From contig CM028328.1 in assembly GCA_016647705.1 (NCBI GenBank), positions 44,630,647 to 44,694,646 of the forward strand: DNA of 64,000 bases, given 5' to 3'. The notes beneath the pieces were generated by a model. The model saw only the letters and a program-made list of their open reading frames with translations. It was not told the DNA's origin and made no database searches. The stretch's first letter is position 1. Each line of letters opens with the position of its first letter. The stretch is from Eucommia ulmoides. Lineage: Eukaryota > Streptophyta > Magnoliopsida > Garryales > Eucommiaceae. Shown here in pieces: positions 1 to 10,838 of this stretch. Made by a program: the position numbers and the translations under genes.

Positions 1-999
1 ACGATTCCGTGTACTATCAGGAAATCCCACTTCGATAAGGCACTTTGTGATCTAGGGGCAAGTATCAATTTGATGCCTTCTTCCGTTTATCGGAAGTTAG
101 GACTCGAAAGTGCAAAGCCGATGACTATATCTCTTCAAATGGCAGATCGTTCTCTAACCTATCCTAAGGGGATCATTGAAGATGTGTTGGTGAAAGTGGA
201 CAAATTTATTTTTCCGGTGGATTTCGTGGTACTTGAGATGGAAGAAGACCGAGAGATCCCGATCATCCTTGGAAGACCTTTCCTTGCAACGGGAAAGGCC
301 TTAATAGATGTGCATAACGGCAATTTGACCTTAAGAGTGAACGATGAAGAAATAAGGTTCAACATTTTTAACACTATGAACTTTCCGGATGAATCTCCCA
401 ATTGCAATCAAGTTGATGTTGTGGACTCTTGCGTGTGGGAGTTCTTTCTTGCAAACATGGATATGGATTCCTTAGAGCACACTCTCACAAATTCCTTATC
501 TATGGGGGATCTTAGTGAGGGAGGCTCTACCACGGACTTTGATGTTGTGGAATACGTGCTAGCTCTAGATGCTCAATCGAAAGCCGTAGATTGTCCTATT
601 CATGTGGCGGAGATTGAACAAGTTGAAGACTCTCCCGAGAAATCAAATTCGCCTCACGGTGGGTTATTACTCAAGCAATTACTGGAACACCTTCGGTATA
701 TCTTTTTGGGAGAGAATTTGACCGATCCGGTTATAATCTCATCAACTCTGATGGAAGAAGAGGAGAGTAAGTTGCTAAGAATCTTGAAGAGGCACCGATC
801 CGCTTTTGCTTGGTTTATTTCAGATATCAAGGGAATTAGTCCGTCGGTGTGTATGCACAAGATTTTGATGGAGGATACGTTCAAACCCTCCATTGAACAT
901 CAACGGTGGCTAAATCCGGCTATGAAAGAAGTGGTGAGAGCGGAGGTGTTGAAGCTCTTGAATGCGGAGATTATTTACGCCATATCCGACAGTGAGTGA
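1..999 (+). pseudogene. Athila-like pol part 1: protease and RT N-terminus (5' partial)
   Basis: The frame is open from base 1, so this continues a polyprotein that begins outside the window. The retropepsin active site is DLGAS at residues 17-21 (bases 49-63), followed by INLMPSSVY, the usual context in plant gypsy proteases. The protease fold continues to about residue 125, with ILGRPFL near residues 88-94. After a low-conservation linker the RT N-terminus appears at about residues 280-330 (FAWFISDIKGISPSVCMHKI, then NPAMKEVVRAEVLKLL). The ORF ends at a TGA (997-999) where related proteins continue into WVSPVQVV; that motif is still readable directly behind the stop. A one-base frameshift near 1030 then moves the reading into the next segment. 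Protease cleavage of the polyprotein would occur in the virus-like particle; no function is expected from this copy. Confidence 0.85.
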
Positions 1000-1034
1000 G
1001 TGAGCCCGGTGCAAGTGGTATCAAAGAATGAGGC

Positions 1035-1886
1035 ATGACGGTAGTAAAGAATGAGAAGGATGACCTTATCCCGACACGGACCATCACAGGGTGGCGGGTA
1101 TGTATTGATTATCGGAGATTAAATAAGGCAACGAGGAAAGATCATTTTCCTCTTCCTTTCATTGATCAAATGCTAGATCGTTTACCCGGTTATGAGTACT
1201 ACTGCTTTCTTGATGGCTATTCTGGTTATAATCAAATAGCCATTGCACCGGAGGACCAAGAGAAGACGACTTTCACATGCCCGTATGGAACGTTTGCGTA
1301 TCGACGTATGCCGTTTGGCCTTTGCAATGCACCGGCAACTTTCCAACGGTGTATGATGGTGATATTTTCTGATATGGTGGCGGAGAAAATGGAAATCTTT
1401 ATGGATGACTTCTCAGTCTTTGGATCCTCCTTTGATCACTATCTCTACAGTCTGGCGCTTGTTCTTGAGCGATGTGAAGAGAAGAATTTGGTTCTAAATT
1501 GGGAGAAGTGCCACTTTATGGTTAAAGAGGGGATCGTCTTAGGTCATCGAGTCTCTGCCAAGGGGCTTGAGGTGGACCAAGCAAAGATAGAGACGATTGA
1601 GAAGCTTCCGCCACCAATAAATGTGAAAGGAGTTCGAAGTTTCTTAGGACATGCCAGCTTTTACCGGCGCTTTATAAAGGACTTCTTGAAGACGGTAAAG
1701 CCGTTATGTCACCTTCTTAAGAAGGATACTTCGTTTGAATTCAATGAAACTTGCATGGAGGCATTTAAGGCGATAAAGGAGAAGTTAATCACGGCTCCAA
1801 TAATGGTCGCTCCGGATTGGGAAAAGCCATTTGAGATAATGTGCAATGCGAGTGACTATGCCATTGGCGCGGTGTTAGGCCAATGA
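1035..1886 (+). pseudogene. Athila-like pol part 2: reverse transcriptase
   Basis: This is the RT core in another frame from part 1. Visible blocks: WRVCIDYRRLNKATRKDHFP (residues 20-39), the first catalytic aspartate in FLDGYSGYNQI (58-68), RRMPFGLCNAPATFQRCM (90-107) and the FMDD catalytic box at residues 122-125 (bases 1398-1409). The thumb/connection follows (GHASFYRRFIKDF), then the start of RNase H with the catalytic aspartate in CNASDYAIGAVLGQ. It ends at a TGA (1884-1886) inside RNase H; the same frame resumes immediately, so this is a point nonsense mutation, not a domain boundary. FMDD instead of YMDD is normal for this lineage. Confidence 0.88.
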
Positions 1887-2900
1887 AAGGAGAAGATCTT
1901 CCGCTCGATCCATTATGCAAGCAAAACATTGAATGACGCCCAGGAGAATTACACCACAACGGAGAAAGAAATGCTAGCGGTGGTCTTTGCTTGTGATAAG
2001 TTCCGTTCATACATCATTGGGTCAAAAGTGATCATCTATACAGATCACGCGGCTATCCGGTACTTATTTGCCAAGAAAGATGCCAAGCCAAGGTTGATTA
2101 GGTGGATTCTTTTATTACAAGAGTTTAATGCGGAGATAAGGGACAAAAAGGAGAGTGAGAACGTTGTGGCCGATCATTTGTCAAGGTTTATCCAAGATGA
2201 CGTTGGTGACAAGTCTAATATCACGGAAGTGTTCCCTGATGAACAACTCTTTGCAGTAGAAAATACACTTCCGTGGTATGCTGACATTGTTAATTATCTT
2301 GCATGTGGCGTGTTACCACCTGAGTTGATGGGAGCACAAAGGAAGAAATTTCTTTTTGATGCTAAGTACTATCTGTGGGACAAGCCGTTGCTATTCAAGA
2401 AATGTGCTGATCAGGTGATCCGGAGATGTGTTCTGGAAGAAGAAATGGCTTGTATTCTCTACCATTGCCATTCATCACCTTGTGGCGGCCATTTCGGTGC
2501 GACTCGGATGGCATCAAAAGTACTGCAATCAGGTTTTTACTGGCCCTCTTTATTTAAAGATTCATATACATTTGTAAAAACCTGTGATAGATGTCAAAGG
2601 GTGGGTAACATATCAAGGAGGCATGAGTTGCCACTGACGTCAATTCTTGAGCTTGAGTTGTTTCATGTGTGGGGATTGGATTTCATGGGACCATTTCCGC
2701 CCTCATTTGGGAAGGAGTATATTCTGCTAGCGGTGGATTATGTGTCCAAAAGGGTCGAGGCCGTGGCAACACCTACTAATGATGCCAAAGTGGTGTTAAA
2801 GTTCCTTCAACATAATGTCATGACACGGTTCGGGACACCTCGAGCCTTAATCAGTGATGAGGGGACCCATTTCTGTAACAAAATGCTCAATGCCTTGTAG
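1887..2900 (+). pseudogene. Athila-like pol part 3: RNase H and integrase core
   Basis: Same frame as part 2. RNase H continues with the catalytic glutamate in [12 protein letters not shown] and aspartates in [10 protein letters not shown] and NVVADHLSR (up to about base 2190). Integrase starts with an HHCC zinc finger ([15 protein letters not shown] ... KTCDRCQR, about 2465-2600). The catalytic core shows its first aspartate in [11 protein letters not shown] (about 2675) and the second in [10 protein letters not shown] (about 2850). It ends at a TAG (2898-2900) just before [10 protein letters not shown]. The first ATG in the open part is at 1929, but it has no meaning as a start: the segment belongs to one polyprotein. 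Confidence 0.88.
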
Positions 2901-3551
2901 GCAAAGTATGGAATGAGGCACAAGGTGGCACTACCTTACCACCCACAGACAAATAGCCAAGCGGAAGTTTCAAACCGTGAGATCAAGCTCATTTTGGAAA
3001 AGACAGTTCATACAAATCGCAAGGATTGGGCGGTGAAGCTAGATGATGCTTTATGGGCATATCGCACGGCTTTTAAGACACTGATCAGCATGTCACCGTA
3101 TCGATTGGTGTTTGGGAAAGCTTGCCATTTGCCCGTTGAATTGGAGCACCGTGCATTATGGGCGATAAAGAAACTCAATTTTGACATAAAAGCTTCTGGT
3201 GCGCAACGTCTCCTCCAATTAAATGAAATGGAGGAATTCCGGCACGAAGTTTATGAGAATGCCAAGCTCTATAAAGACAAAACGAAGAGATGGCATGACA
3301 AAATGATAGTCCGAAGGGAGTTCAGTCCAGGCCAACAAGTCCTATTGTTTAATTCAAGGCTGAGGCTCTTTCCCGGAAAGTTGAAGTCTCGGTGGTCTGG
3401 ACCATTCTGGATCAAACATATCTATCCATATGGAGCCATCGAGCTAGAAGCCGAAGACGGACGTACTTTCCAAGTCAACGGGGAACGGATCAAGCATTAC
3501 TTCAAAAATGATGAGCGAGTTGTCGAGAACATCTCCCTCGTTGAAGAATAA
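2901..3551 (+). pseudogene. Athila-like pol part 4: integrase C-terminal half
   Basis: This continues the integrase in frame after the TAG at 2898-2900. [17 protein letters not shown] contains the third catalytic acid (the glutamate of AEVSNRE, about 2960), completing the D,D-E triad begun in part 3. Downstream are [18 protein letters not shown] and [20 protein letters not shown], the usual gypsy integrase C-terminal blocks. The terminal region ([20 protein letters not shown] ... SRWSGPF ... NGERIKHYF) ends at TAA 3549-3551. This tail fits the Athila family and has no chromodomain. Confidence 0.87.
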
Positions 3552-4812
3552 AGCCGGAATTCTTGAAACGTCCATGCTAGGGACGTAAAACCAAGCAACA
3601 TTTTTTTTGACGTGACATCGAGGGTAACGAATATTCCCAACTTTTGTATAAATACCTTTTTGGAGATCGTATTGATCTCGTTATATTAATTTTTGTGGTG
3701 AATTGATGAGGTTAGATGCTTAGGATTGATTTGCATGCTAAAACTAATTTCAGGATTGAAGAGGAAATAAGAGGTGAAGAGAAACAATGTGAAAACCTGA
3801 AGGAATCCAGCTTAGGTCCATACTGGCAAAAATTCGCCTAAGCAGTAAACCCACCGCCTAGGCGAACATTGGACAAAAAGGCTGAGAAAACATTCTGGCA
3901 TAATGTCGCCCAAGAGGTAAAACCACCGCTTAGGTGATAATTGGATAGAAAAAGTCTCAATTTTACACTGCCGCAAGTTCGCCCAGGCGGTAAAACCACT
4001 GCCTAGGAGGGGGAAAAAAGAAGAAAAGCTGAGTTCCTACACTGGCGTAAATTCGCTCAGGCGGAAAACCCACCGCCTAAGCGGATTTACACCAGAAAGT
4101 TTTCAAAAAGAAAAGGCGCTAATCCGCCTAAGCGTAAAACCACCGCCTAGGCAAATTTACACGAATTCTATTTTTAAAACGCACAGTCCACTTCTCAAAC
4201 GGCATTTCCCTCCTAAAAATTTCAAGAAACCTCTCAATTTCACCATCCCAAATTCCTTCCCCCTTTTAAAGATTCATTCTATAGTGCTAAAAACTTGGAT
4301 TCTCATCAAGAATCTTCCTCAAAATGAGGAATTCCTCCACCCATTCTCGAAAATTAGGGTTCGAGCGGTGAAACAGTGCGAAATCACCATTCTCCACTGA
4401 TTTGATCAAATTTTTCAACAAGTGTCAATGATCTTATTCTTCACTTAGTTGATGAATTATTTGCTTCATTTTCTCACTTATTTCAACAAAACAGTGGATT
4501 TGATTGGAACCCTAAACCCTTTAAACCCTAAATTGCAATTTTCATGTTAAATGGGATTGAGGAATGCTAAATGATAAACCCTATCATATTTTTGTGTTGA
4601 TATACAATGTGAATCATGTAGTTTACACTACATTGCGACAAAAATGTGATTTGGTAATGGTCGGTAGGATATGTGTTGAGATTTGTATCATGTGGTTTTG
4701 ATTGGCATATGATTGATTAAATAGGGTATGGTTGGTTCGCTGATTAGGGTTTGAATCACTTGTTCTATTGTTATTCTTGTGGTTGGTGTGGTGATTTGAA
4801 TTTTCAGGGACA
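3552..4812 (+). other. Spacer between pol and the 3' ORF
   Basis: No ORF of note. It holds a TATA-like TATAAATA at 3647-3654, an array of CGCCTAGGCG-type palindromes (3820-4170) and a T/A-rich leader up to the ATG at 4813. Athila-type elements have such a non-coding spacer ahead of their last ORF. How that ORF is expressed here (splicing or an internal promoter) cannot be read from the sequence. Confidence 0.7.
3820..4170 (+). repeat. Five-unit palindrome array, internal copy
   Basis: Five units of about 70-75 bp begin near 3833, 3905, 3979, 4052 and 4123. Each has a degenerate CGCCTAGGCG-like block, a short A-rich link (GTAAAACCAC or similar), a second CGCCTAGGCG-like block and a variable spacer. 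The block is itself a palindrome, so each unit can also fold as a larger inverted repeat. The same type of array is found in this element's LTR (7805-8130). Confidence 0.8.
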
Positions 4813-5916
4813 ATGGCAAAGTGCAGGGCTGCCAAGCACTCAAGAACAAATGAACCTCCGTCCGCTTCGGATTTCAATTCCCTTAAGTTTGTTTCTAAGC
4901 AGGCGGATGATCGGTATAAAGAACATGAGAGTAAGCGGCCAGGCATCCGTCAAAGAGGATTTGGGCCTTTGAATGACCTTCCTGAAGAAATCAGAACTGT
5001 GATTGTACAAAGACGATGGCAACAGTTTTGTACCCCACCTCCAATGGGCGAGTTGGCCCTTGTTCGAGAATTTTATGCCAATATCGCAGAGGCCACAGGA
5101 GTTCAAACACGGGTCCGAAACATTTCCATCCTATTCAGTGCCGATCATTTTAATGAATTGCTAGGGTTGACGGGGCCTGAAGCTTCACGAGATTTAGACG
5201 ATGTCGCCATACCAACCATGAGTTCGGTGATTCAGGCCTTGACGACAGGTAATGCACAGTGGACCAACACATGGCAGGGCCAAGCAATCTTCAAGTCGCG
5301 GTTTCTAAAACCGATCCCCAAGATTTGGTTTTCATTTATCTGCGCCAATCTGCTCCCAACGACCCATGTGTCTGACGTATCCAAGGAAAGAGCTTTCATG
5401 CTCTACGGCATTGTTAGAGGGACCCCCATAAACGTCGGCTGGCACATTTATTCTTCCATACTTCATGCTGCCAAGTCGAAAAAGAGTGCACTTCCTTTTC
5501 CTTCCTTCCTCACTGCGCTCTTTTAACGAGCTAAAATTCAGATCACGTCCGCAAGCCCCTTTCCACCTGTGAAGCCACTTGATCTAGCAATGATTAACAG
5601 GTTGTGGAGAGGCGGAGCAAGAGAAGGAGATGAGGGTCAAGAAGAGGAAGAAGTCGGTCCTTCAGAGCGACCAACGCCTACAATCAACTGAGGCCAAATC
5701 GTACAAATCTTACGAGATATCCGTAGTCTCCAGTCCGATGTAAGTCAACTTCAAGATAATTTTGCCCGGATGGAGAACTACATGGAATCCTACATCCGGC
5801 AACAAGATCAAAACCAACAAGTCATATTCGAGCATCTTGGAATCAACATAGCGCGTTATACGCCCGTGCCACTTTCCGAGCCGAATGAGCCGCCACCGCC
5901 ATCTCATCCACAATAA
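4813..5916 (+). pseudogene. Athila-type 3' ORF (env-position / plant transposon protein), nonsense-mutated
   Basis: An ATG at 4813 opens a frame of 237 codons to TAA 5524-5526. The same frame then continues through one more stop (TGA 5689-5691) to TAA 5914-5916, so the ancestral protein was about 367 residues. The N-terminus is basic and Ser/Pro-rich. The middle (about residues 55-235) has the look of the domain annotated as putative plant transposon protein (LVREFYANI, FNELLGL, WFSFICANLLPTTHVSDVSK). The C-terminal part has acidic runs (EEEEV), then a likely coiled coil (about residues 295-345, rich in Q, L, I and M at heptad spacing), and a Pro-rich end. Its position behind integrase is that of the so-called env-like ORF of Athila elements. 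I see no signal peptide or membrane segment, so an envelope role is not supported. Function is unknown. Confidence 0.72.
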
Positions 5917-7615
5917 ATGGTAGGAGGTTAGATTTCTATGTCTTCCCTCCTACGTATGTGTTCGCCTAGTTTTCATACATATTTTTCTATTCTGCTACGG
6001 GTTTACTGCTTAGGCAGTGGGGACAGTGCCTTGTTTAAGTTTGGGGAGAGTATAACATGCGATGCATGTAGTTTTTGTTTTTTTTTTTTGTCTTGAAGGG
6101 GATAAGAAGGATGAAAAATTTTTGATGTAAAGGGGAACAAAAATTCTTTTTGGTGTACAAATTTATGTATTAATGTTAAATTTTTTGTAAATTTTGAAAT
6201 TCTTTTTGGTTATACATGTGTAATGTTTAGCTATGCATGTGTGAGGATAATTAGCATAGGTAATATTAGTTTGTAGAATTAGAGTAGAATTGTTAATGAA
6301 TTGAGTTGTACAAGCATGCTGAGTTTTTTTTAGTTCGTCCGAACCATGTCCCGATGATGAAAATAACCCCCTAAATTGTGTTTTAAGGTTGGGGGTAATA
6401 CCATTCACGTGTGTTTTGTGTGCTTAGCATGTCGATTAGGTAAAAATTATTTTGATCCTAAATCGCACGATTGCATAAACTCGTTGTATAATTAATTGAA
6501 CGATTGGACGTCGATTATTCAGTATTAATTTCACGACAAAAATAAGGAATCTAGAACTTGACTGGGGGAGGCTTGAGGCGAAATTATAGGTAAGGTAATT
6601 CCAGAGGCATGATATAGGCCTTCATTTTTATCGCTTGAACCATTTTAAACTAACCTGAAAAGTTATTCCGTCATTCTCCTGTCGAAGCCATAAAATTTTT
6701 TTGTTTTCTGAACTTATTTCTATACTTTAACCAAGTAAATTTTTCCGAACCATTGTCGCTAGGAATAAAAGTAAAAAATTGAGTGAAAACAAGTAGCATT
6801 AGATTATACTAACTTGAAGCAGGTAATCGGGGTTTCAGTATTTTTAGTTAAGTATAAGAGTATTCACTTGTCAAGCTTTTAGTTGTATCTAAACACCCCT
6901 AAAATTGTACAAAATTGAATAAGTTTGGGGGTGTTCCTAAAAAAAAAAAAAAAAAAAAAAACAACAACAACTATGTGAATATAGTGTTTAAATTCAATAG
7001 ACTTGACAAGTGAATATAAGTTTACTAAATCCTGTTCAGGGTAATATCTTCAAAGATAAGGGAGTCATGAGAGAGATTTAGAGACAAGTGTTGTACCTCG
7101 GGTATCGTTAAAATTATAACGAGTTTCTAATCCTACGATACCCTTGGCCATTCTTCAAAGCCTAACCAAGCCCTATTGATCTCGGTGAATGTCCGAACCT
7201 ACATTAGTGGATAGTTTAGCCCAGTCAAGCATATGGTTTCCCTTAATGTTTTAACAAGTTTACGTCATGATCTTATTCATTGAAAAATCTAATCCGGCAT
7301 TTGATTTGTTATATATCCGAGTTCTTACACACACACATTTCAATAGGATCTAAAATTATTTGAACTGATATTGAGTGTTGAAATTCTGGAACACCACGTG
7401 GTGTGTGTTATTTCTTAACCGGATCTGATTACGGGTTGTTGAGGGAAGAATATCATGGTTTCTTTGACTAAACTTAAATCTTACAGGTGTGTACTTCTTA
7501 TTTGTTAATGATTACATATCTGTAGTTTAGGATGTAGCTAATTAGTGTAGTTAATGTTATTTAGCATTAGGGTGTTTTACTCGAGGACTAGCAAAATTCC
7601 AAGTTTGGGGGTATT
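5917..7615 (+). other. Non-coding 3' region of the Athila-like element with polypurine tracts
   Basis: No ORF. It contains three copies of a G-rich tract of the form AAGTTTGGGG (6037-6050, 6921-6932, 7601-7612). The last lies directly against the LTR and is the expected plus-strand primer. An A23 run is at 6939-6961. The stretch before the LTR (CTCGAGGACTAGCAAAATTCC, about 7581-7601) is also found, inverted, next to the left LTR of the element at 31742-39905, confirming their kinship. Confidence 0.75.
7601..7615 (+). other. Polypurine tract of the Athila-like element
   Basis: AAGTTTGGGGGTATT ends immediately before the TG of the LTR at 7616. This is where plus-strand DNA synthesis would be primed. 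Confidence 0.75.
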
Positions 7616-7804
7616 TGATAGGTGTAAAATACATATCTAATTCTAAACCGAATTTGCCAGTTTTCAAGTATTTTATTGAAGTTTGAATACCATTTTAGCT
7701 GTTTTTATTAGTTAGGAGCAGGGATGTAAACAATTGGTAAACCGAGCAAAATGGTGCGAAAGGGGTAGCCAAAAAGATGAAAAAATGAGGTTTCAAATAA
7801 CAGA

Positions 7805-8130
7805 GCAAATCCGCCTAGGCGAAGTTTCCACTGCCTAGGCGGACATTCATTAGAAAGTTGAATTGCTAAAGATTTGAAATCCGCCTAGGCGAAGTTTCCA
7901 CCGCCTAGGCGAAAATCCACTAGAACGCTAGAAGTACTGAACTGCTGGATAGAGCTGCACTGCTGTAAATTCGCCTAGGCGAAGTAGCTACCGCCTAGGC
8001 GAAATTCCGTCAGAAAGATAAGGAGCCAAGAAGTTAGTCCTCCGCCTAAGCGAAGATTCTACGCTTAGGCGGAATTCTAACTGACTTAAGCACCGCCTAA
8101 GCAAAGTTTCCACCGCTTAGGCGGAAATTG
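7805..8130 (+). repeat. Five-unit CGCCTAGGCG palindrome array, LTR copy
   Basis: Units begin near 7809, 7879, 7970, 8041 and 8091. The most regular are TCCGCCTAGGCGAAGTTTCC followed by a second CCGCCTAGGCG block. It lies about 50-370 bp upstream of the LTR TATA box, so in U3. The spacers between units differ, so this is an interspersed palindrome array and not a simple minisatellite. Confidence 0.82.
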
Positions 8131-8177
8131 CAGAACAGATCAAAATATCTGTTTAGATATTTTTGAACCCCTAAACC

Positions 8178-8185
8178 TATAAATA
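8178..8185 (+). promoter_or_regulatory. TATA box of the Athila-like LTR
   Basis: TATAAATA in the context CCTATAAATACCCC, downstream of the palindrome array and followed by a leader-like sequence. Transcription would start about 30 bases further on. Confidence 0.55.
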
Positions 8186-9114
8186 CCCCTTGGCCACGTC
8201 TGAAACTAGTTGTTGAAGAGCCCTAACCCTAGAAAAGAGCTCTTAATCTATATTTGGAAGATCAAGAAGGAGGTTCATCATTCGGATAAAGAAGGATAAC
8301 TTGCGGACCAATCATTAGTGACAGTGAACCGTTTCACTTCCAGATTTGATCGTTTCTCTCTTGTTTTATTATTTGTAATCACTTTTTCATATCTAAGAAT
8401 GTTTAATCCCTCTTATTTTGTATGGTATATGGCTAAGAACTTGTAGTAGTAGTTAAATGTTACTTAGGTGTAGTCAAAATCATGTAATCGTTTAGTTGAG
8501 TAAATTTATGTTACTTTAACGAGTAGTTTGTCTAAATCCGATTGTATTTATCGTTATTCTTGTCATTATGCTTGTATTGATAAATCGAGAATGTGGGGTT
8601 TGACACTCGGGAGAGGTAACCCCGGATTCAGACTAGGGTAAATACAACGTGCCGTTCTAACGACCCCGGAGGGCATTAAAATGTATGCAACTCATGACGT
8701 TGGCTCAAAACTCACGCGACTTAGGGTCATTTAGGCGTTGAAGGGGACTTCTTCGTTGACACGAAGTCGTGTAATCCCTCGTTTTACACTTGGGAGAGGT
8801 AGCGGAGGAGTTATTGATACAGAGGTTGTCGGATTAGATAGAAACCGTTATAGCTAACTAAATGAAATCAGTTATGCATTATATGAAAGAGATTTATACC
8901 TAAGTAATTAATGTAATTAAAACTAACCTTATAGTTGTCATTTATCTTAGTATAGTAATTAGAAAACAAACAAAATTTGATTAGTCGAGATAATATGAAA
9001 CTATTGAAATCGCAATACTCAACTAGATTACCGGACGTTCTCAGTGGAACGATATCCGATCCTAAAAGATCCATTATATTAAAACTTAGACCTCGTATAC
9101 TTGCGAGTAGTCCA

Positions 9115-10457
9115 ATTACCGCGAGAAGGAAACAAAGTAGTTGAATCCGAGCGCGTAACAATTACCCAAGCTTTAATAATCTCCCCATCTATTAAAACTT
9201 ACGTTGTGCTTAACCTAAGTCCGAACTAGAAATTACCTTTCCTGAGTGTCGAATCCTAAGTTCTCAAATCAAGCAAGATATCATATGGGAGCATAAACTG
9301 GAAGCATTAAGAAGGCAAATACAATTGAATATAAATCCTAATTGATAAATCTAGAACTTGATTACTTCCTAGTCTCACAAGATCTTAAATTCCTAATTCA
9401 ATTATCTAGGTGTTGATCTCCTCCCGGTCTCACAACAACCTAAACAATGCACTCTCAATTCCGGTCACAAACTCAATATCTCTCAAGCATAAAATTCATA
9501 ACCTAAAATCATCTAATTCATCAGCCACATAAATCAAAAGTATTAAACATGGAGAGGCATAAAATGGAATTAAAACTAACAATTAACAAAATATTCGATA
9601 CATGGCTACATCAAGTCTTAGATATGAATTTTAACTCAACATAGTAAAATTCTTAACTAATCTTTTCAAAAAATTCATAAATGTAAACATGTTCAACGTA
9701 ATAACACAAATACAAAATTCAATAAAGATTAAGGTGAGAGAAATGAAGAAAAAACTATTTTTGTGGCGATGAGCTTCAAATCTTCTATAAGCTTAAACTC
9801 GAAGCTCTCTCTCTAGCGGTTTTGTGCCTCCAATAATGTTTTCCTCTCCAATTATGCCTCAAATCGCCACACTATGGGGTGTTTTCTCTTCTAAAATCGA
9901 CATACCAATGGTATTTTCTCTCCCAAATTCACCACCCTTTGGGTTTGGGGCTTAAGGTACTATATATAGGGATCAAGGTAGGGTTTACACACTATAAACG
10001 GTGCTAGAGCAGAGTTAGGCATTCTTCAGCATGCTTTTGGCCATGCAACACTAACAGGAGCACGCTGCAGTAGAGAAAAATCCTAATGGAGTGGGGTTTG
10101 GGTAGTTCTAACACTTGTTTTTATTTTGGCCATAACTTTCTTGGCCGAACTCCGTTTGAGATGATTCAAAAGACTATGGAAATATAAGAAATATATATAC
10201 AACTTCCATGTTATAAGTTTTCCTAAAATTGGATTTAATTATGGTTAAAATCAGTCTTGAAGTTACTGTACCTGCACTACTGACAAACCATTCCAACCCA
10301 ATTCACCTCATTTTACCATATTTTTACCTTTTCACCCAATTATTTGTAATTCCTACAAAACAACACAAAAATACATCAAATTAACAAAAATACTTGAAAA
10401 CTCACAAATATTTGAATCTAAAAGTACTTGATTTGTTGGTAAATAAACTACTCATCA
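9115..10457 (-). mobile_element. Athila-related LTR, opposite orientation
   Basis: Read on the - strand it starts TGATGAGTAGTTTATTTACC (ending at 10457) and contains GAGTTTTCAAGTATTTTTG, matching the start of the LTR at 7616. Further on, a GACACTCAGGAAAGG block and ACAACG match the U5 region of that LTR. A TATATATAG TATA-like site is near 9960. There are no coding domains. The left end is uncertain: it abuts the 3' LTR of the preceding element in a tail-to-tail arrangement. Confidence 0.5.
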
Positions 10458-10833
10458 CGTGCGGCCAATTACAAATTCCAATTCAGTTACCTCACCAAAT
10501 TTTCAACCATACCCAAGAAACTAAGGAAAGGAGGTGGCTTACTTCGTTCCCTATTCCACCCTCTCAAATCTATTGCTACTGCTTCAAGAATAAACTATTA
10601 GCACCTATTTCCCCAAACCTAGAAAACCCTTAGGATCGGATGTTTAACCGTCGCACTTTCTGTTAGTATCACTCTGGAATGACTGGTCACCACACCAATC
10701 AATTCCAAGATCTCAAGAACCTTGTCAAGGATCTCATCCTGATAAGGATCATAAGTATCTTCGAAAAAACTTTGACCATTAAAGAATAGGGGAAGAAACA
10801 TCTATATCTTTATTTCTTTTAGTTTCTTAAGTA
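10458..10833. other. Unrecognised flank with a short - strand ORF
   Basis: It holds a 60-codon - strand ORF (10619-10801), acidic in the middle (YDPYQDEILDKVLEILELIG). The frame runs on past its stop into a readable but unrecognised stretch, so it may be a fragment of some retroelement protein. No motif supports a name. Confidence 0.3.
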
Positions 10834-10838
10834 CCTTC

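Larger units (their letters stand above)
1..9114 (+). mobile_element. Athila-like Ty3/gypsy retrotransposon, 5' part outside window
   Basis: In order on the + strand: aspartic protease, reverse transcriptase, RNase H, integrase, a 1.25-kb spacer, a second ORF of the plant-transposon type, a 1.7-kb non-coding stretch ending in a G-rich polypurine tract, and a 3' LTR starting TGATAGGTG. This order, with a 3' ORF behind integrase, is that of the Athila lineage. Gag and the 5' LTR would lie left of base 1. All coding parts carry stop codons, so the copy is dead as a protein source. The 3' end near 9114 is set by homology with other LTRs of the family and is uncertain by about 10 bp. Confidence 0.85.
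7616..9114 (+). repeat. 3' LTR of the Athila-like element
   Basis: It starts TGATAGGTGTAAAATAC, nearly the same as the starts of the LTRs at 28285 (+) and 43545 (-). U3 has the palindrome array at 7805-8130 and a TATA box at 8178-8185. U5 contains the family block GACACTCGGGAGAGGTAACC (about 8601-8620). The end (TACTTGCGAGTAGTCCA) is placed by alignment with the related LTRs; no PBS follows, as expected for a 3' LTR. Length is about 1.5 kb. Confidence 0.75.

Noticed and set aside
3820-4170. CRISPR array
   Set aside because: Units are palindromes in a plant retrotransposon with degenerate repeats; no cas genes and no prokaryotic context.
4813-5526. Calling the Athila 3' ORF an envelope gene
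   Set aside because: No signal peptide, transmembrane segment or glycoprotein features; only its position matches the env-like slot.
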